Source: Lagopus muta (Eukaryota > Chordata > Aves > Galliformes > Phasianidae). From it: a stretch of DNA of 64,000 bases. The stretch's first letter is position 1, and every line of letters begins with the position of its first letter. The position numbers and the translations under genes were made by a program. This document shows, piece after piece, positions 1-13,400 of the stretch. The stretch is from contig NC_064437.1 in assembly GCF_023343835.1 (NCBI RefSeq), positions 48,275,972 through 48,339,971 on the forward strand. Direction: 5' to 3'. The notes under the pieces are model-generated. The model saw only the letters and a program-made list of their open reading frames with translations, was not told the origin of the DNA and did not search any database.

Positions 1-1418
1 TGCATGTAAGCAGCATACATGGAAACTGAGCTGATTGCTTTTTCAAAACAACTTTGCAGGTTTTGCAGAAACACATCCACTTTCAAGAGGTCAGATCTTC
101 TGAAAATATATATTTTTCTGAATTTTTTTTTTGAAAAATATTTTCAAACTTTCAATTTGAAAAGATCTTTCAGATGTTACCCTTCAATATTCTTACACTG
201 TGCCAAATCCCTACTGGAGCTCTCACTTCTGTTTAGCTAAAAGAAACTTCTAATAAGCAAGAAAAGTTGCAATAATTTATTATCCAAAATTGCCTGGAAT
301 ACAAGAAATAAAAGCAATTAATTGCTATGAAATAAAAAACGTTGAAGTCAAAGATTTTAAGTTTGTTTTTTTTTAATTATAAATTCTGCAGTCTGCAGAG
401 GAAATTCTTAAAAGCAAAATATTCCCTTTTTGTGATTTTCCAAAGATAATATTATGACAAACATCTGCCCCACAACCACCTATTTAGAAATAGTTGGAAA
501 GATACAAGGATATTTCATTTGAAACTTAAATACTCAGAGCATGACCATGCTATGATTAATATGTGGAAATGAAGAATGAACAATTTATCTTCTATGTGCT
601 ATTTAATAGGTTTTTCCTGAATCTCCCATTTCGATCCATGTTTTCAAGGTCAGTTTTCAGGCATCCTGAAGTTGTGTGCACTCACTTCCTCAGCATATAA
701 GGAAGTGAAGAAGGCAGTAAGAGATCTAAATAACCACGTTATGAACAACACCTTCCAGCAAGCTTATGCTGTCATTCTCAGTCTGCTGCAATAGTCTCTT
801 AAGCAGGAAAAATACAGCAGATTGATAACATAAACAGGAGCAATTGCAAGTTAAATACCCTAAACAGGAAAGGCATGAAGTTACCAGCAGCTCCTCTGGT
901 GATTCTTTTAATTTGCTACCCTAGCAGTTCTTTCACTGCAACTAAGTAAAACACTAATGCTTTGGAAAGCATGTCAGGTATCTCGGTCTTTGCAGTTCAT
1001 TACATCTGATTCAATAAATCTGAAGTTTGTGTGAATGTTCTGCAGTCTTGTTTTAACTGCTGACAAGTCCTAGCAAATCCAGAGAATGCAGTCTTTCCAG
1101 AAGCTTGTGAGATGTTGCACTAGTTACCAGTTTTATACCACAACATGCCCTCTTTCTATGAGGTATTTTAAAGAGCAGCTTCTCAGTTGCCCCCATGCTC
1201 TCTCAGCCATTTCTCCAAGCCTGCATTCAGAGAATATAAGTGTATCAACATCAGCTCCTTCCCAAGCTCAGAAGGGACGCGTGTGGCTCCAGCCTCAGCC
1301 GTGGCAGATGCTTTCCAACTCATCCACAGGCTTCAGCTCTGACGCCACATTAGGTAGTTACCAACATTTCATCAGCGTCATTTACTTGTCTTACCACCCC
1401 CAATCTTGTAAAACTTAC
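1..1418. other. ANTXRL intron 9 sequence; no exon recognised
   Basis: I looked on the minus strand for the next family exon (start of the Ig-like domain) and found no plausible acceptor plus matching reading frame. The stretch is AT-rich and unremarkable. Confidence 0.5.
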
Positions 1419-1479
1419 CTCCTGCACAAACACTGGATGGCTCAGCTGCTAGGATCTCAATGCAAGATTTCTTGAGAAT
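1419..1479 (-). CDS. ANTXRL: ANTXRL coding exon 9 (last exon visible)
   Basis: This 61-nt exon has acceptor CTTCCAG|ATT and donor GGAG|GTAAGT. It encodes [20 protein letters not shown], matching the family segment between the vWA and Ig-like domains. It ends in phase 1, so more coding exons must follow to the left. Confidence 0.9.
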
Positions 1480-4400
1480 CTGGAAGATTTAAGGTAAAGG
1501 CATTTTTGGTGATCATTTTTAATCTATGCTTTAATAACACAGGAAAGGGTCCCATTTTTAGGTTTCAGAATTGCCAGCTTACTGAATCAATGGTTCCTCT
1601 TAGGGCATAAAAGCCTCCCGTAACTGGAAAAACATGATCGATGCTGTCAGCTATTGTTGACAGCTGCAAAGAAAGACAATCATAAATCATGAGGAAAATA
1701 GAATTACAGTGAATACAACTGGGCCCCTTCATACTTGCTGAAAGACATCATACTGACACGAAATGATTTATGCCTCAAGTAATTAAATAAGTGCCTTCAA
1801 CTAACGCTATTACTTCTCTACAAGTAGAAAAGAAAAACAAAATAAAAGCAAGCAGGGTTACCTGAGTTTCATTGAAATCTTTCACTCCAACACAATAAAC
1901 AATAGCTCCAAAGCTTCTGGCTCTGTTGGCCTAAACAAAAAAATTGCCATGAAGTGCAAAAGCATATAAGAAAGGGAGCCAACAGTAAACACCTGCAGAT
2001 TTGACTTGAGCTAGTCTGGGTAAATATGAAGGTGACTTACTTCTTGTTCTGCATAGTAGAACTGAACGTCTTGCAACTCTCCATCCGTCAGAGCAATAAT
2101 CACACTAGCAGTCCGAACTCCTACATGGACAATAGTTAACAGATTGCATATGGATGACACAAGATTTGACAGTGAAAATAAGTTTGAAGTGGCACATGCC
2201 TTTTTGCTGACAAAAATTCAAAATCATAAGGCCAGAATCTCAGCCTGATTTGTGCAGACTTGTTGGAAGTGCACTCATCTACCCCAGCTGAAAGTCAGAT
2301 GTATGACAGCATACAGCAGGCAGAAAACTTGTGCACCTTCAACACACACAAGCAGCACTTGAAGGAGCAGTACTGCTCCAGCAAGGCCCATGCACAAACT
2401 TCTCTCTCCTGTATAGCATCTGGCCAAAGTTACATCTACACCCTTCATATGAAGAAATGGCAAAATTTATTCTTAGAGACAGACAGTTTTTCCTCTGCTC
2501 TTGACAAGTACCTATTTGCATGGACATTGCCCAGAGATTGCCAGTGCAAGACCTTTTCAAGATGAGCTCTCCTGACACCCTACCTTCACCTCCACCAGGT
2601 TTCCAAGGAGAATCCCTAGTGAACACAGAATGAAAAGGTTCTTCTACAAGTGCTTCAGTCCTACACTTTTCACGCAAAAAGAATTGTCAGTTCATAGGAA
2701 TTTTGAGCCTGAAAAAATGCAAGACCAGATCCACTGGAGCAAATTTATGTCTTGAAATATAAGCAAGTTCATGCCCCATAAGCTTATGTGAAAAGGTTGC
2801 ATGAGTTTTGGCTAGCAACATGAGCAACATGATATAGAGTACAATACTACCTAGAAAAATGCAAAATGTTAAAAAAAAAAAAAATCCCAACTGATAAACA
2901 AATGATGGTTCAACCAACCGTACTGATTCAGTAATCACACATACTAATGGACACACACATTACTTTCAGAAAAATGGTTGTTATTTTTTCAAAGTAATCT
3001 GGTACAATTTCAAGTGTCTTTCCCTAGACTGTCTGAAACTAAAGTCTGATTACTTCTGACAGGTTTCTTATACCATGCAGTCCTTCCCATGTCATGTCAA
3101 CACAGATACAAACCTTTAAAAAAATGACCTGCAACTCAGGGGAAAAAAGCATGATTTCCTGTATTACTTTTTTTTTTTTCTGGCTGAGGATGTTTGAAAA
3201 AGGACAGAAGTAAATTGAAATTTATTTTCTTCTCAATTCTTGTTTCTTTTCCAATACTTTATTTTATAAATCATCTACTTCATCTACTTCTTCCTTACTA
3301 ATCAACTTAGCTAAGAACTAATCAATTAGTCTATCTCTTAGGAAGAGGTAAAATTATTTTCACTTGGGTTCATCAGAACCCTATATTTATCAGGCAGGAG
3401 TGCCTGAGGAGCCACATAACAGAGTTACTGCTGAAGACTCCATACCTGCACCCTGTTTTATTAAAACCTGGCCCTTTTTCTGGGTCTCCCAAGGAGACCA
3501 TCAGCTCATAAACAAGAGCAACTTAACACCAGCATACAAACCAGGCAGAATGTGCTCAGTTAAACAAATTAGGCCTTCTCTTTGGCACAGATGAAAGTAC
3601 AAATATATTTCCCTCTTGAAATTTAGCAAAAATGCACAGTATGTTGACTATCTGATCTGAAATTATTCATGGTTATGGTAAAATCTCTAGCTGATCACAC
3701 TTGTACCTACACTAACAAGAGAGAGAAGTTGGGAGCAGGAGGCAGACAGAGCTGTGTGCACCAGAACAGAGCAGGGAAGGTATATGTGCATGTCCTTGTC
3801 CCTGGATGCAGTACAGACCATTCCATCTGCAGTGCTCCAGTCTATATTCTGCCCTGGGTCAGATCTGGGATCATACTGGTCTCTTCTGGTCTTAATAAAC
3901 CATGAATCACACATCTGAAAGTAGGGCTGTAGTCAAAATGGAATGTAATGATTGTGTAACACCAATCCCTTCTCCAAAACATCTTCCAACGAGTTTACTG
4001 CAGGTCACGTAAAACTATCATCCCTATCTCTTCCATGCAGACCCATAACAAGAGTATACATCACCTACCTCCATAGGTTTCATGGTAAATCTGCTCATTT
4101 GCCTGCAGGGAAGTGTAGAACATAATTAGCAACTAAGTGCAGAAGCAGCAAGGAAAGCAAAGTTTAAATGTATAAATCAAAGAAAAGAGTTGCTGGAGTA
4201 CGGACCCTTTTAAATCCTTCATGCATGAATGTGTCTCCTCCAGGCACTTCATACTGCAGAATTTCAAGCCCTCTTCTTATGGCTTCCCTTTAGACAAAAA
4301 GGAATTTTATTAGAAGTATTTTGGTTGTTGTTTCATCAAATAACACAGATAAATTACACGTCCTGCCCATACACTGCACGAAGTACATACACACCAGCTA

Positions 4401-7400
4401 ACACTAGCAAAACCAAGGTTTTGTTTTTTTTCCAAAAGCAGTTTTGATATCAGCCAAACACCCATGGGAACACAAAACCAGGCACACATCACCATGTTAG
4501 TCTTAAACCATTTTTAAGGCTGCAGTCCTGTCCCTGGTACACTGTCTGCCAGGGCAAGATAGAAGTAAATGCCAAATACTGAATGCTGACAAACTGCAGA
4601 TGGAATGAGGATTCAAAACTTATGACCCTGTCATGAAAATGGGATGGATAAAAGCTCATTATTCAATCAATCATCAGGACAGCAGTGATTAAGACTTCTC
4701 CATTATAAAGATAGAGTCCAGAAGATATGAAAATAGGATGGGAATGAGGAGAATTTCCTGTCCTAGACCAGTGGACCATCAACCTTTCTCAGGCACAGAC
4801 TGTTCCCAGGTACAACTTGGACACCATGATTCCTGATGCACAGCTTATTGCTTCACAGAGAAACACACGGAGGCCAAGAGCATCACTCAGGGAAATTAGT
4901 ATTAACTGTCCTGATTTCTGAAAGATCCACAGACACAATTATAGGACAAACAGGATGAAGACATGAAGGTAAAGTAAGGAGCTGGAATGAGGGACATCCT
5001 TAGAGCAAAAAGAGCAATTTTACTCCTTTCAAGTATAAAATGAGCTGAGAAAGTACAGATGGAGATCCAGTTGAGGACAGAAAATATTTTTGTACCACAT
5101 TCAACATTCTGCTAATGGGCTCTTGTTTACCTCCCAACTTGCAAAGCACAGTTTTCCCTGGGAACGATAAAAAACCTTGAGCTCTGCCTTCTCAATGAAA
5201 AACAGAGGCCTGAGGACATGGTTGTGAAGGTAGCAACAAGAATTTTGCTCTGGCCAAAACTCCCTTTAAAAACCTACCACCCAGCTGTACAGTGGCAAGG
5301 CACTTGTGGCACAGCTGCTGCACAAAGGCAGGGGTGCAATAGTCTGGCAGGTAGTGCTCCAGCACCACCCAGTGTGATTGCTGCTGATGTCAAGCTCAGA
5401 GTTTTGAACTGTTTTGGAAATGACCACGGGACTTTCTCATACTCTTCTGACCCTCAGCTCAGGATCTGAGAGCTCTTACATAAAAACTGCCTTATTTGGG
5501 TAGCTAGGGACATTGAGGGCAATGTATAGGAACTCTGGACTGGAAGCACAGTTCCTTTCTGAAATGTTTTAAGAACGGGAACCCCAGTGCTGCATTTTTC
5601 TCATAAGACCGAAAAGGGCAGAAGACCTTCTAGATCTGCTGGCACCTGCAAGCAGTGGAAGGATTTCAGTGGATGCGACACCAAGGGCTGAGACAGAGCC
5701 GTGGATCCTGGTTTTGTGGAATGCTCACTGCTTGAGGGATAGAAGGTGCTTTTGGTTGAAGGATGGGAAGTACTTGCCTGTTTTCTGTTAATTTCATGAT
5801 TGTGGTGCCTCGTGAAGAAAAAACGATGAAAGACATGCGCAGCATTGGACTGAAACAGAAAAACAAGTCAGATTTAAATCTCATACCTACTGCTTCATCA
5901 GATTAAGCAGGGAATGGGAAATAACACACACAAATGTGTGTATGCATATGTATATACAACCAAGTTTGAATACCGTCTAAAAAAAATTACCTTATGAACT
6001 TCTCAGCCAGGCTTTCCACAAAAGAGTAAATCTCCATCCAATGATTTCTGACACTTCCTGACCTGTGCACAAACCAGAATCAATTACATTCAACTCACAG
6101 TGAAATTCCTTGTATCAATATTAAGAATGGGACACTCCAGGGGTAGTGAGTGACAACCTGGACAGAGGTGCATGGAGATGAGGCAGCTAGTGCTGGAGGG
6201 GCATCTACAGCAGTTGTGCTGGAAGCTGTAAACAAACAGTAATGACAATGCCCGCAGACCCAAACACAAGGAGAAATACAATTTCAAGACAAGCTCGCTA
6301 AGTATTCTTCCCTCTGCTGCTGTTTCTTTTATTACATATTTTTAGTTTAATTCATTTTATTGATGTTGCTAAATCATCTGCTAATAGATTATTTACTTTC
6401 TTAGAGCATAGCTGGGCTGTTGCAGCCACGAGGAAAGCTTGTACTGATCATCCACCCTCCCAGAACACGTGAGAGCATGTTTCCATGAATTACTGTTTGT
6501 TTCAAAAGAGAAAGCGTTTGAAGTAATTCAGAGGGGAAAGGCAACTCTAATAGCTAACACACTGGACGAGTATTTTAGTGATCCGATCCCTGGCTCTGTT
6601 ACAGACTTCCCATGAAATGTTGGGCAATTATTGTATTATGTTTGTATTTTCATTCCCAATCAATAAAACTTCATTATTCAATCCCTGGCTTTTCTCAGTT
6701 TAGACTTAGGTTCTTGGGGACCACAATGGTCTTGTGGAACTCAGACCTCAAACAGAGCCCAGCATGCAGCAAATCTACAGTAAATGATAGCTGGTTTGCT
6801 GCATGTGAATCTAGGTCATACACTTTCAAGCCACTTAAAAGGCTAAAAAGCATGAGAAGTCAGCGATTTGAAAAGCTCTCATAGTACCAAGCAAATAGCT
6901 AATTCACCTTGCTTGCCAGGCAAATGCCTGTATAAGGTATCTTGGGCACAGGTAGAGAGGGGCAGAGAAATAAAGTAGCAGCATATCAAGAAGGATCACA
7001 GTAGTTCAGAAACAAGAACTAAGATGCTTCTGAAATGTAACTACTGAAGAAGTAAAAAGCCTTAGACTTGCTCTAACAGCCATTAGACATTTTTCTATAT
7101 AAATGTATGAAAGTGAAAACAACTGTAGTTGTGCTATGGGCTTTCCAAGCAATCCTGTGCCAGACATTTCTACCTCCTTTCACCAGTGGAGAAGTCAGTG
7201 CAATGTGTGGCAGTGCTGGAAGGGTGGAGAGGAGCAAAGAATGGGACAAGGGCCACTGAAGTGCTGTCGCTGGAATAAACCTGCTTGTGTGCCTTGACAC
7301 TGCTCTACTGAAGAATGGCGAGCCATTCACAGAATAACATTGTCAACAAAGAATGAAGAAATTAAGCTGCCTGCAAGTGAGGAAGGGTCAACAATGCCCC

Positions 7401-10400
7401 AAGACTGCTCAAGGCAAGGACTGATCTGCATACTGCCATTCCACCTACTTGTGTAACCTGATGTAGGGAACCTACTTTGGCAGGGGGATTGGACTCTATC
7501 TTTGGAGGTCCCTTCCGAGCCCTACAATTCTGTGATTTATAGGTGCTGCACGATAGATGAGCCGTGTCCCTGTATTGGTGGAAAGTGCAAGAAAAAGATT
7601 ACACCACTAGCAAATGAGACTTTTTTTTTCCCTGAAAATAGAAAAACAATCCATGTCTATGCAAGGCGTGTGCTTAAACAACTGCTTTTTCAGAAGGGAA
7701 CCAAAGCAGTCTAGCACCTACAATCCCCCAGGGTTCTTCTGCAAGTCCCAGGCTAAATCACTAATTTGGTTGAATTTCAACAGATTTTCCTTGTATCTAT
7801 GCAAGATTCAAAACAGCAAGATCTATGCATTCATAGATCTCAGTTTGTATTACTATTTTAAATTCTGTCTTTACACCACAAGTTGACCCTTTCCAGTTTC
7901 ATTCTTTGCCAGGCCTCCCAGTTAAGCCCCACGCCTGCAAATTCCAGCATGGTTACTTCTTTTACACAGAGTAGCCAGTCTCTTATTCATAAAACACAGT
8001 CAGTTTTGAGGTATCAGCTTTCTACTGCTAGTTGCAAAAGCAATGATGCAATCCAGGAAAACAAAGTACCAATGTATTTTCTTCATAATGGCAACAAACT
8101 GTCACTTCCAGTACCTTCTTAGGACTGAAGGGTCTTTATTTATTTAGGTGCTTTTATTTCTTCCCCTCTAAGAAATACCTAATCTTTAGGCAAAGAACAG
8201 TTCAGTAAAACAGCAAGTCAAATACTGAATATTTAGGAAAGTCAAAGTCATGATGGTGGAAAAACATGAAGACTTGAAATGCAAATGCTCAAATAACCAT
8301 AATATTATACATTTCCATGCAAATGAAATACCTGTGCTTAGAAAGGGGACAACCAGGGACACAGAGTAACCAAAAGTGGCTGTAATGATTCTACAAATGC
8401 CCATCTCTGACAATGAAGTGATGCCTCCATCATGGGCTAGTCCTCCTTGGAAGTATACCATCATAGAGTTATGACAACATTATGTTTGTTAAGCTACGTA
8501 CTGAGCTCATCACAACAAGTAAATAGTACTCCCACCACTGACAGAAGCAGAAGCAACCTAACACTACTGAAAATACAAAGTCATTTCACTGCTTTTTGGA
8601 TTTTAGCTTTAAAACAATAGAATTGTAATGGCAGCATAAATTAACGTACTGTGCTGCATAACTGGATGGCATTAGGAAGTTTTTACCATGGTTGTCCATG
8701 GCAAGTGAGAAGTTGTGAGACAATTCAAGCACACTTTTTTTTTTTTTTTAATACCCATATCCAATGCTTAAAAGTCACATTCATTTCCAGCTCCCCAGTT
8801 CATAGAATCATGAAGGCTGGAAAAGACCACTAGTATCTTCCAATTCAACTAACCGCATCCCCCAGTGCCACATCTCCATGTTTCTTGAACACCTCCAGGG
8901 ACAGTGACTCCTCCACCACCATGGGCAGCCTGTGCCAGTACCTCATCAAGATCCTGAGCCTGGAGAAAAATATAAGGTTTTCCAGTGATGTTCTACACCA
9001 CAAATTATTCCTGGACACCCTCACAGCCTTTTTATAGTAGTTTCAGTGTTTTTGTTGATTCCCTTAGAATCCTATGATAACTGAGGAAAAATCTGTTAAT
9101 CAGCATACTGATGCCACTAAGATCCTGAAAAGAAAGTGACACATCTCAAAATACCATCAGCAAAAAGCCATGAATAGATTCGTCAGGTGGCCTGATTGGT
9201 CACCAAGTGATACATTTGTGTATAAGATTTCAGAGAAACTATGAAGACTTCTGAATAACGAGGAGAGAATAAACAAAGCAGGGACCAGCACTGTACAGAA
9301 AGGATATGGGGCAGTGATGGAGCCAGGAGCTCCACTCAGCACACTGCTCTGCAGAGCACTGATACTTCCATAGGCACTGGCCTGCAGCTTACAGGAGGCT
9401 TGTGGGTCTTCCAGAACTGGGAAGGAAGATGAAGCCTCAGGCCTCTGGTTCTGGTGGCAGAGGCAAACACAGAGCAACAAACAGCTGCTGTGCATAATGT
9501 GTGTCAGGGGCTGCCTCTGCTGGTGGCTCATTGGACAGAACCTAGAGCAAAGCCAGCAAAACAGCAGAATTCCCCAGGGTTCATACCTACAGAACTGGCC
9601 CAAACAAAGCAGAAAATCCACAGGAGTCATTTCTGGGAGCGCACTCCCTGAGCGCAGTTCCCATTACACACAAGACAAAGAGAGGAGTCAGCAAACCACA
9701 ACATAGGAAAGAATGTGCTCTCTGCCTCACGGCCCTGAGGAGCAGCTGCTGCTCCTGCTGCCGTTTTCCTAAATTTCACATTGCTACTGCTGGATGGGAG
9801 GGGAAAAGGAGGCCAGCAAGTATTTCTGGGGGTGGAAGGAAGTGATGTGATTGCAGGGCTCAATTCAACTCCTGCTTGTTTTGGAGCAACTCTTTGCAGC
9901 TTAGCAGAGCTCTATGTCAGTCTGAAGAACACAGTGAGTGTGTCAGAGTCAGATCTTTCCCTTGCTGCTGGTTGAGGCAGCATAGCATGAGCTGGCTGCA
10001 GTTGCAGCCCTCTGCCCTAGCAGGCTCCGAGGCCCGATTAACTGGTGACAGCTATTTCAGAGATCCTAGAGCAACAAACAAGCTCATTATTACTGACTCT
10101 GGGATCAGTTTGAGCATGGTGTCAAGGGAACACAGTAGCAATCGAGTCTGCTTGTCCCTAAATATCCTCTTGAGCTAGCAGTGAACCTGTGTATGGCCTA
10201 CTGCTCAGAAACAAGGCAGTTTGCTGTTATTGGGAGAGAGCTCTTTGTGGCTGCAACCACATCACAGACAGCAGGAGAATTCTTGCATATGGCTAATAAT
10301 GGCTCTGCAATAAAAGCAAACCCTGGGGCACCTAGCTTATTGTGGCTTCAGACATGCACACACATGTTCATCCATCCCTTGGCTCCCTTCTTGAGAGCCA

Positions 10401-13400
10401 GCAAAGCATTCAGAGTGGCAAGGACCTTCCTCTCTCAAGCAATGCTTCTTGCAAGCATGGAAGGGACCTTCAGTGAGTGACTCACCCATGCTAGGAAGGT
10501 CTAGTTTATATTATCCACTCCAAAGGTAATTAGGAACACTGGCAAAGACAGCCACTCCAAGACAGTCCTCACTGCAAAGTACTTACAGCAGTAATGGACA
10601 AGACAAGCACCAGAGCAGGGAAGGGAAAGAGGTGAAGCAGCTGGGAAAAGAGATTTCTTAGTCCTCAATCAGTACACGAAGAACAGGACTCAAAGCATTT
10701 GAATCCACTAGGTTTTTATGACCAAAACAATTAATTTTATACACAGCTTTTTTTCCTATAAAACTACTGACAGAATCTACAGCAGCATTACTGACTTGTG
10801 TAAACCATCCCATTGCTCCTACAGTAATCCACCTGATCCAAGAGCTCTGCCCCCTAGCGTTACAGCTCTTGTGCCACCAGAAGAGCAAGTCCCAAAGTGC
10901 AGCTCACAGGCCAGGCCCAGGTTGCATCTGACTACATCAGATCTCCCAGCAAAGCTCCAGCACTGCTCTCAGCAGCCCCATGCCTGGAAGAACTGCTCTT
11001 CGCGTCCCAATCCTATTAACACAGCCTGGGAAGTGTAGTAGAGCCCTCAATCCCAGTGAAGACACAGCACTCATAGCAAGATGCAAGAGAGAACTGAGGA
11101 CATGGAGGCACATCTCTGGAGCTGCAAGAACTCACTCGTTGTCTATTTGAGATTAAGAGGTTTGGTGCTACGACACATTGTAACAACTCAGAACAGATTG
11201 CATGCCAGCATTTGGCCTGCAAGCTTCATTACAAAAGTAATAAAATTCTCCATCAGTGACCACACACAAACTGAAACCGCAGGTCAGGGGGAATGTTACG
11301 GTTTGTTTCCTCAGCTCAAGCCCCAAATAAATCAGATTTAGTTACATGCATAAATAGACTGCAAATGACAAGCTGCCATGGCTTTTTCTTCCTGTTAAGC
11401 GTACACGTTTTAACTCAAATAACCATTACCCATTAGCTTTGTTTTGGGTTTTATAAAGATTTTTTTTCTTCTTGGGGTGGGGAACGGGGGGGGGGAGTTG
11501 GGTTCCCTAAATTTTTCTTCCTTTCCAAAAGACAAATCTGGCAAAATGACATCAGACAAAATGCAAACAAATAAAACCTGGTTCCAATAACATAGGTATG
11601 TCTGAAGCTGAATAAAAATTTCCTTCAGAACATTCCACATAATTACACCTGGTTGTAAGGAAATCCCAGCACTGCCTGCAACATAACCACAACAAAGGAA
11701 GAAGCAAATGCAAAATACCAACAGATTATGTTTTAAAAACTATAAAGAATATCGCTTGTAGGCAATTGGAACCCACAAGACGTACCATGTAGATGATGAG
11801 GTTATGTTACAAAGGGGAAGAGTCAGACAGAAAAGGAAAAGAGATAGACCCTAGACACAACCATTTTAAAATACATGTGTATAGCAATGAACAAAGTCTA
11901 AGAAACAAAGCTAAAACTTTTATTCAGTGTGGGCTCTCAACTTCATTTACCTGCATCAGTTCACATAATACACTGAATTCTGGTTGCAATAGGCAGATGT
12001 CCTTGCTTACCAAAAGCAGACTGTGAGAGCCTGAACCCAGAACTATCCACTCTCACCAGTACTCATAATTCGTTACTTTCATGAGTGCTAAATTCATTCA
12101 AAAACTTGGCAAGGAAACTGTGCTTTCTTGGGAGCATGGGAGGAGGGAAACAAAATGTATTTACCAAACTCTTCTCCTTGCTTGCTTTATTTAAAGCATA
12201 TTTCATGAAAGAAAAATAAAAAGATTACCTGGAAATTATCAATGCGAAGGCAAACTGTGTTTGCCTTAAAATAATTGAAAAATGGGTCCAGAATAGCAGC
12301 TACTGAAATGCCTTTTCTTCTGATCATGTCTTTCTGGCTTGCCTCAAATTTTAGGAGGTATCAACTCCATTCCCTCCTGACAGCTCTCATGAAAAAACAG
12401 GAGTGCTGAGATGATAAATATATATATATATATGTAAATATATATATCTGTAAACAAATCACATAGAATAAGATGAGATAGGGCTGCTGTTAGTTAGTTT
12501 CCCATCTAACTGGCAGTGGTTGTGCTTTTCAACACCATTTCCCTGCCAGTGGGGCTCACCTCTCAAGAGTGGCTCAACAAGGGTAAAGGGAAGCAGCTGC
12601 AAAACAGATTACAAGGGAGAAGAAGGCTCAAGTGGCCACACTGCGCTGATGCCTTCACTAAAGCTGCTGCCAAGCACAGGAGAAGCAGCAAAACTGATGT
12701 GAAAAGCAATATTGTTGTGGACCTGAGAGATGGGAGTGCCATGAAGTGGAACTACCCATAAGTTCAGGGGGAAGAGGAAAATGGATAGCTAGATCAGCTT
12801 CCAAAAAAGTTAGAATCACTGCTCTGAAAGAAAAGCAGCCAGGGCCCCAAGGTGTTTGCATTGCCATGGTCCATGTTGTAGAGGGCAAAAAAAAATAAGA
12901 GAAGAAATATTTTCTCAATGCAGCACAGCTCAATCTTCCTCAAAATCCAAACAATACTTTTACAAACATAACAGGGAAAAAAAAAAAAAAAAAAATGAGA
13001 AAATGCTTTTGAGAATCTCACATTCTCCCTTGCCCATCCCACTCTATTTTCCATCCTGCCTATGGTCAAAAACTAACCAAATATATTCATTCGTATTTGA
13101 TAAATATAGAGCACAGAGAGCTCCGCTGCTCAGATCTGTCATGTCAGCCATCGGCAGGAGAAGATATAGGATAGTTGGAAACCCTTTTAATATAGAACTT
13201 AGATTTGTTGCACTAATTAACAAGCATAGTGATGTCATTAGGCACTGCTATAGTCCGAAAACACTAGAGGTCAGTCATCCTTTTTGCCGTGCAAGTGTGT
13301 TTCAGTCTGATTACAAACAACAGCTGGATGTTACCAGCAAGGCAGGGATGAAAGGGAAGCATGTTTACATACTCAAGCATGAGGATGTCTCTACAAGACC

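Noticed and set aside
1086-1475. 129-aa plus-strand open frame
   Set aside because: It is partly the antisense of ANTXRL exon 9 and otherwise intronic.
9157-9630. 157-aa minus-strand open frame
   Set aside because: No recognisable domain, Ser/Cys-rich random-looking composition, and no splice context linking it to the gene on the same strand.
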